DNA of 23,340 nt from assembly GCA_002790175.1 (NCBI GenBank), contig PFUQ01000204.1:1-23340 (forward strand). The letters are read 5' to 3'. Each line of letters opens with the position of its first letter. The first letter of the stretch is position 1. The stretch comes from Flavobacteriales bacterium CG_4_9_14_3_um_filter_32_8. Its GTDB lineage: Bacteria > Bacteroidota > Bacteroidia > Flavobacteriales_E > Vicingaceae. Below are positions 23,194-23,340 of this stretch, in pieces. Both the position numbers and the translations under genes were made by a program. A model generated the notes under the pieces. That model was not told the origin of the DNA. It searched no databases and saw nothing but the letters and a program-made list of their open reading frames with translations.

Positions 23194-23340
23194 ATGAAAG
23201 ACTTAAAACAAATTATTGATGAATGTAAGGATTTATCCTTCGATTTGAATTTTACTAGGGCAAAAAAATGGAAAGAAGAAAAACCTGGAAGAGTATTGGT
23301 GGGTTACATGCCTATTTATTTTCCTCGTGAAATCATCCAT
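23194..23340 (+). CDS. Partial benzoyl-CoA reductase / 2-hydroxyacyl-CoA dehydratase subunit
   Basis: The first 49 codons of a gene running off the right edge. An in-frame stop at 23185-23187 fixes the ATG at 23194. The phrase NFTRAKKWKEEKPGR followed by VGYMPIYFPREIIH is very like the N terminus of ATP-dependent benzoyl-CoA reductase subunits of the BcrC/BadD/BzdN type, where the first part reads roughly EWKxxNPGRK and the second GYMPVYVPREVIHAAG. The wider family is the 2-hydroxyacyl-CoA dehydratase D component (about 380 aa, binding a [4Fe-4S] cluster). These enzymes reduce the aromatic ring of benzoyl-CoA, or dehydrate 2-hydroxyacyl-CoA, without oxygen. An FNR-type operator lies about 200 bp upstream. 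Only the N terminus is visible, so family is probable and the exact subunit or substrate undecided. Confidence 0.7.
   Translation, partial: MKDLKQIIDECKDLSFDLNFTRAKKWKEEKPGRVLVGYMPIYFPREIIH

Noticed and set aside
1..23340. CRISPR arrays, tRNA or rRNA genes, insertion sequences
   Set aside because: No regularly spaced direct repeats, no cloverleaf or rRNA-like conserved blocks, and no transposase frames were seen.

Overview
The window is about one third G+C and carries Bacteroidetes-style promoters (TAnnTTTG -7 boxes, almost no Shine-Dalgarno sequences) with intact flavobacterial-looking proteins. It most likely comes from a chromosome of a Flavobacteriia/Bacteroidetes bacterium able to respire nitrate. 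It is a dedicated nitrate-respiration locus, and its right edge cuts into what looks like an anaerobic aromatic-ring-reduction gene.

Layout. 1-432: non-coding, with a GC-rich inverted-repeat element at the edge and then the operon promoter. 460-8216 (+): a membrane-anchored dihaem cytochrome c, narG, narH, narJ and a long narI, the same order as the narC-narGHJI arrangement known from Thermus. A strong terminator follows. 8405-9883 (+): an outer-membrane porin of the alginate-export type. 10037-10765 (+): a hemerythrin-like di-iron protein. 10858-11469 (+): a Crp/Fnr regulator without cluster-ligand cysteines. 11477-14834 (-): a two-gene operon of a CBS/nucleotidyltransferase (DUF294) protein and a membrane PAS-exonuclease (DnaQ-like) protein. 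14996-18249 (-): two NarK transporters of different subtype. 18428-19135 (-): an FNR-like regulator with cysteines. 19316-20791 (-): a third NarK-like transporter with an 86-residue periplasmic insertion. 21063-21527 (+): an unrecognised protein. 21543-21917 (-): a MORN-repeat protein. 22102-22809 (+): a second FNR-like regulator with a cysteine set. 23194-end (+): the first 49 codons of a 2-hydroxyacyl-CoA dehydratase/benzoyl-CoA reductase subunit.

How it works together. Nitrate enters through the porin and the NarK proteins and is reduced to nitrite on the cytoplasmic face by NarGHI (NarJ assembles it). The dihaem cytochrome is a candidate partner of NarI in electron transfer. No nitrite, NO or N2O reductase is present here. 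The strongest regulatory signal is a recurring FNR-type operator, ATGAT-N4-ATCAT, upstream of nearly every transcription unit. At most of them it lies exactly 22 nt before a TAnnTTTG-type -7 box, which is class II activator geometry (about -41.5). One regulator (18428-19135) has the E-x-x-S-R recognition helix expected for TGAT half-sites, and two regulators keep the cysteines of oxygen-sensing FNR. The same operator stands upstream of the benzoyl-CoA-reductase-like gene, which suggests one anoxic regulon joining nitrate respiration with ring reduction.
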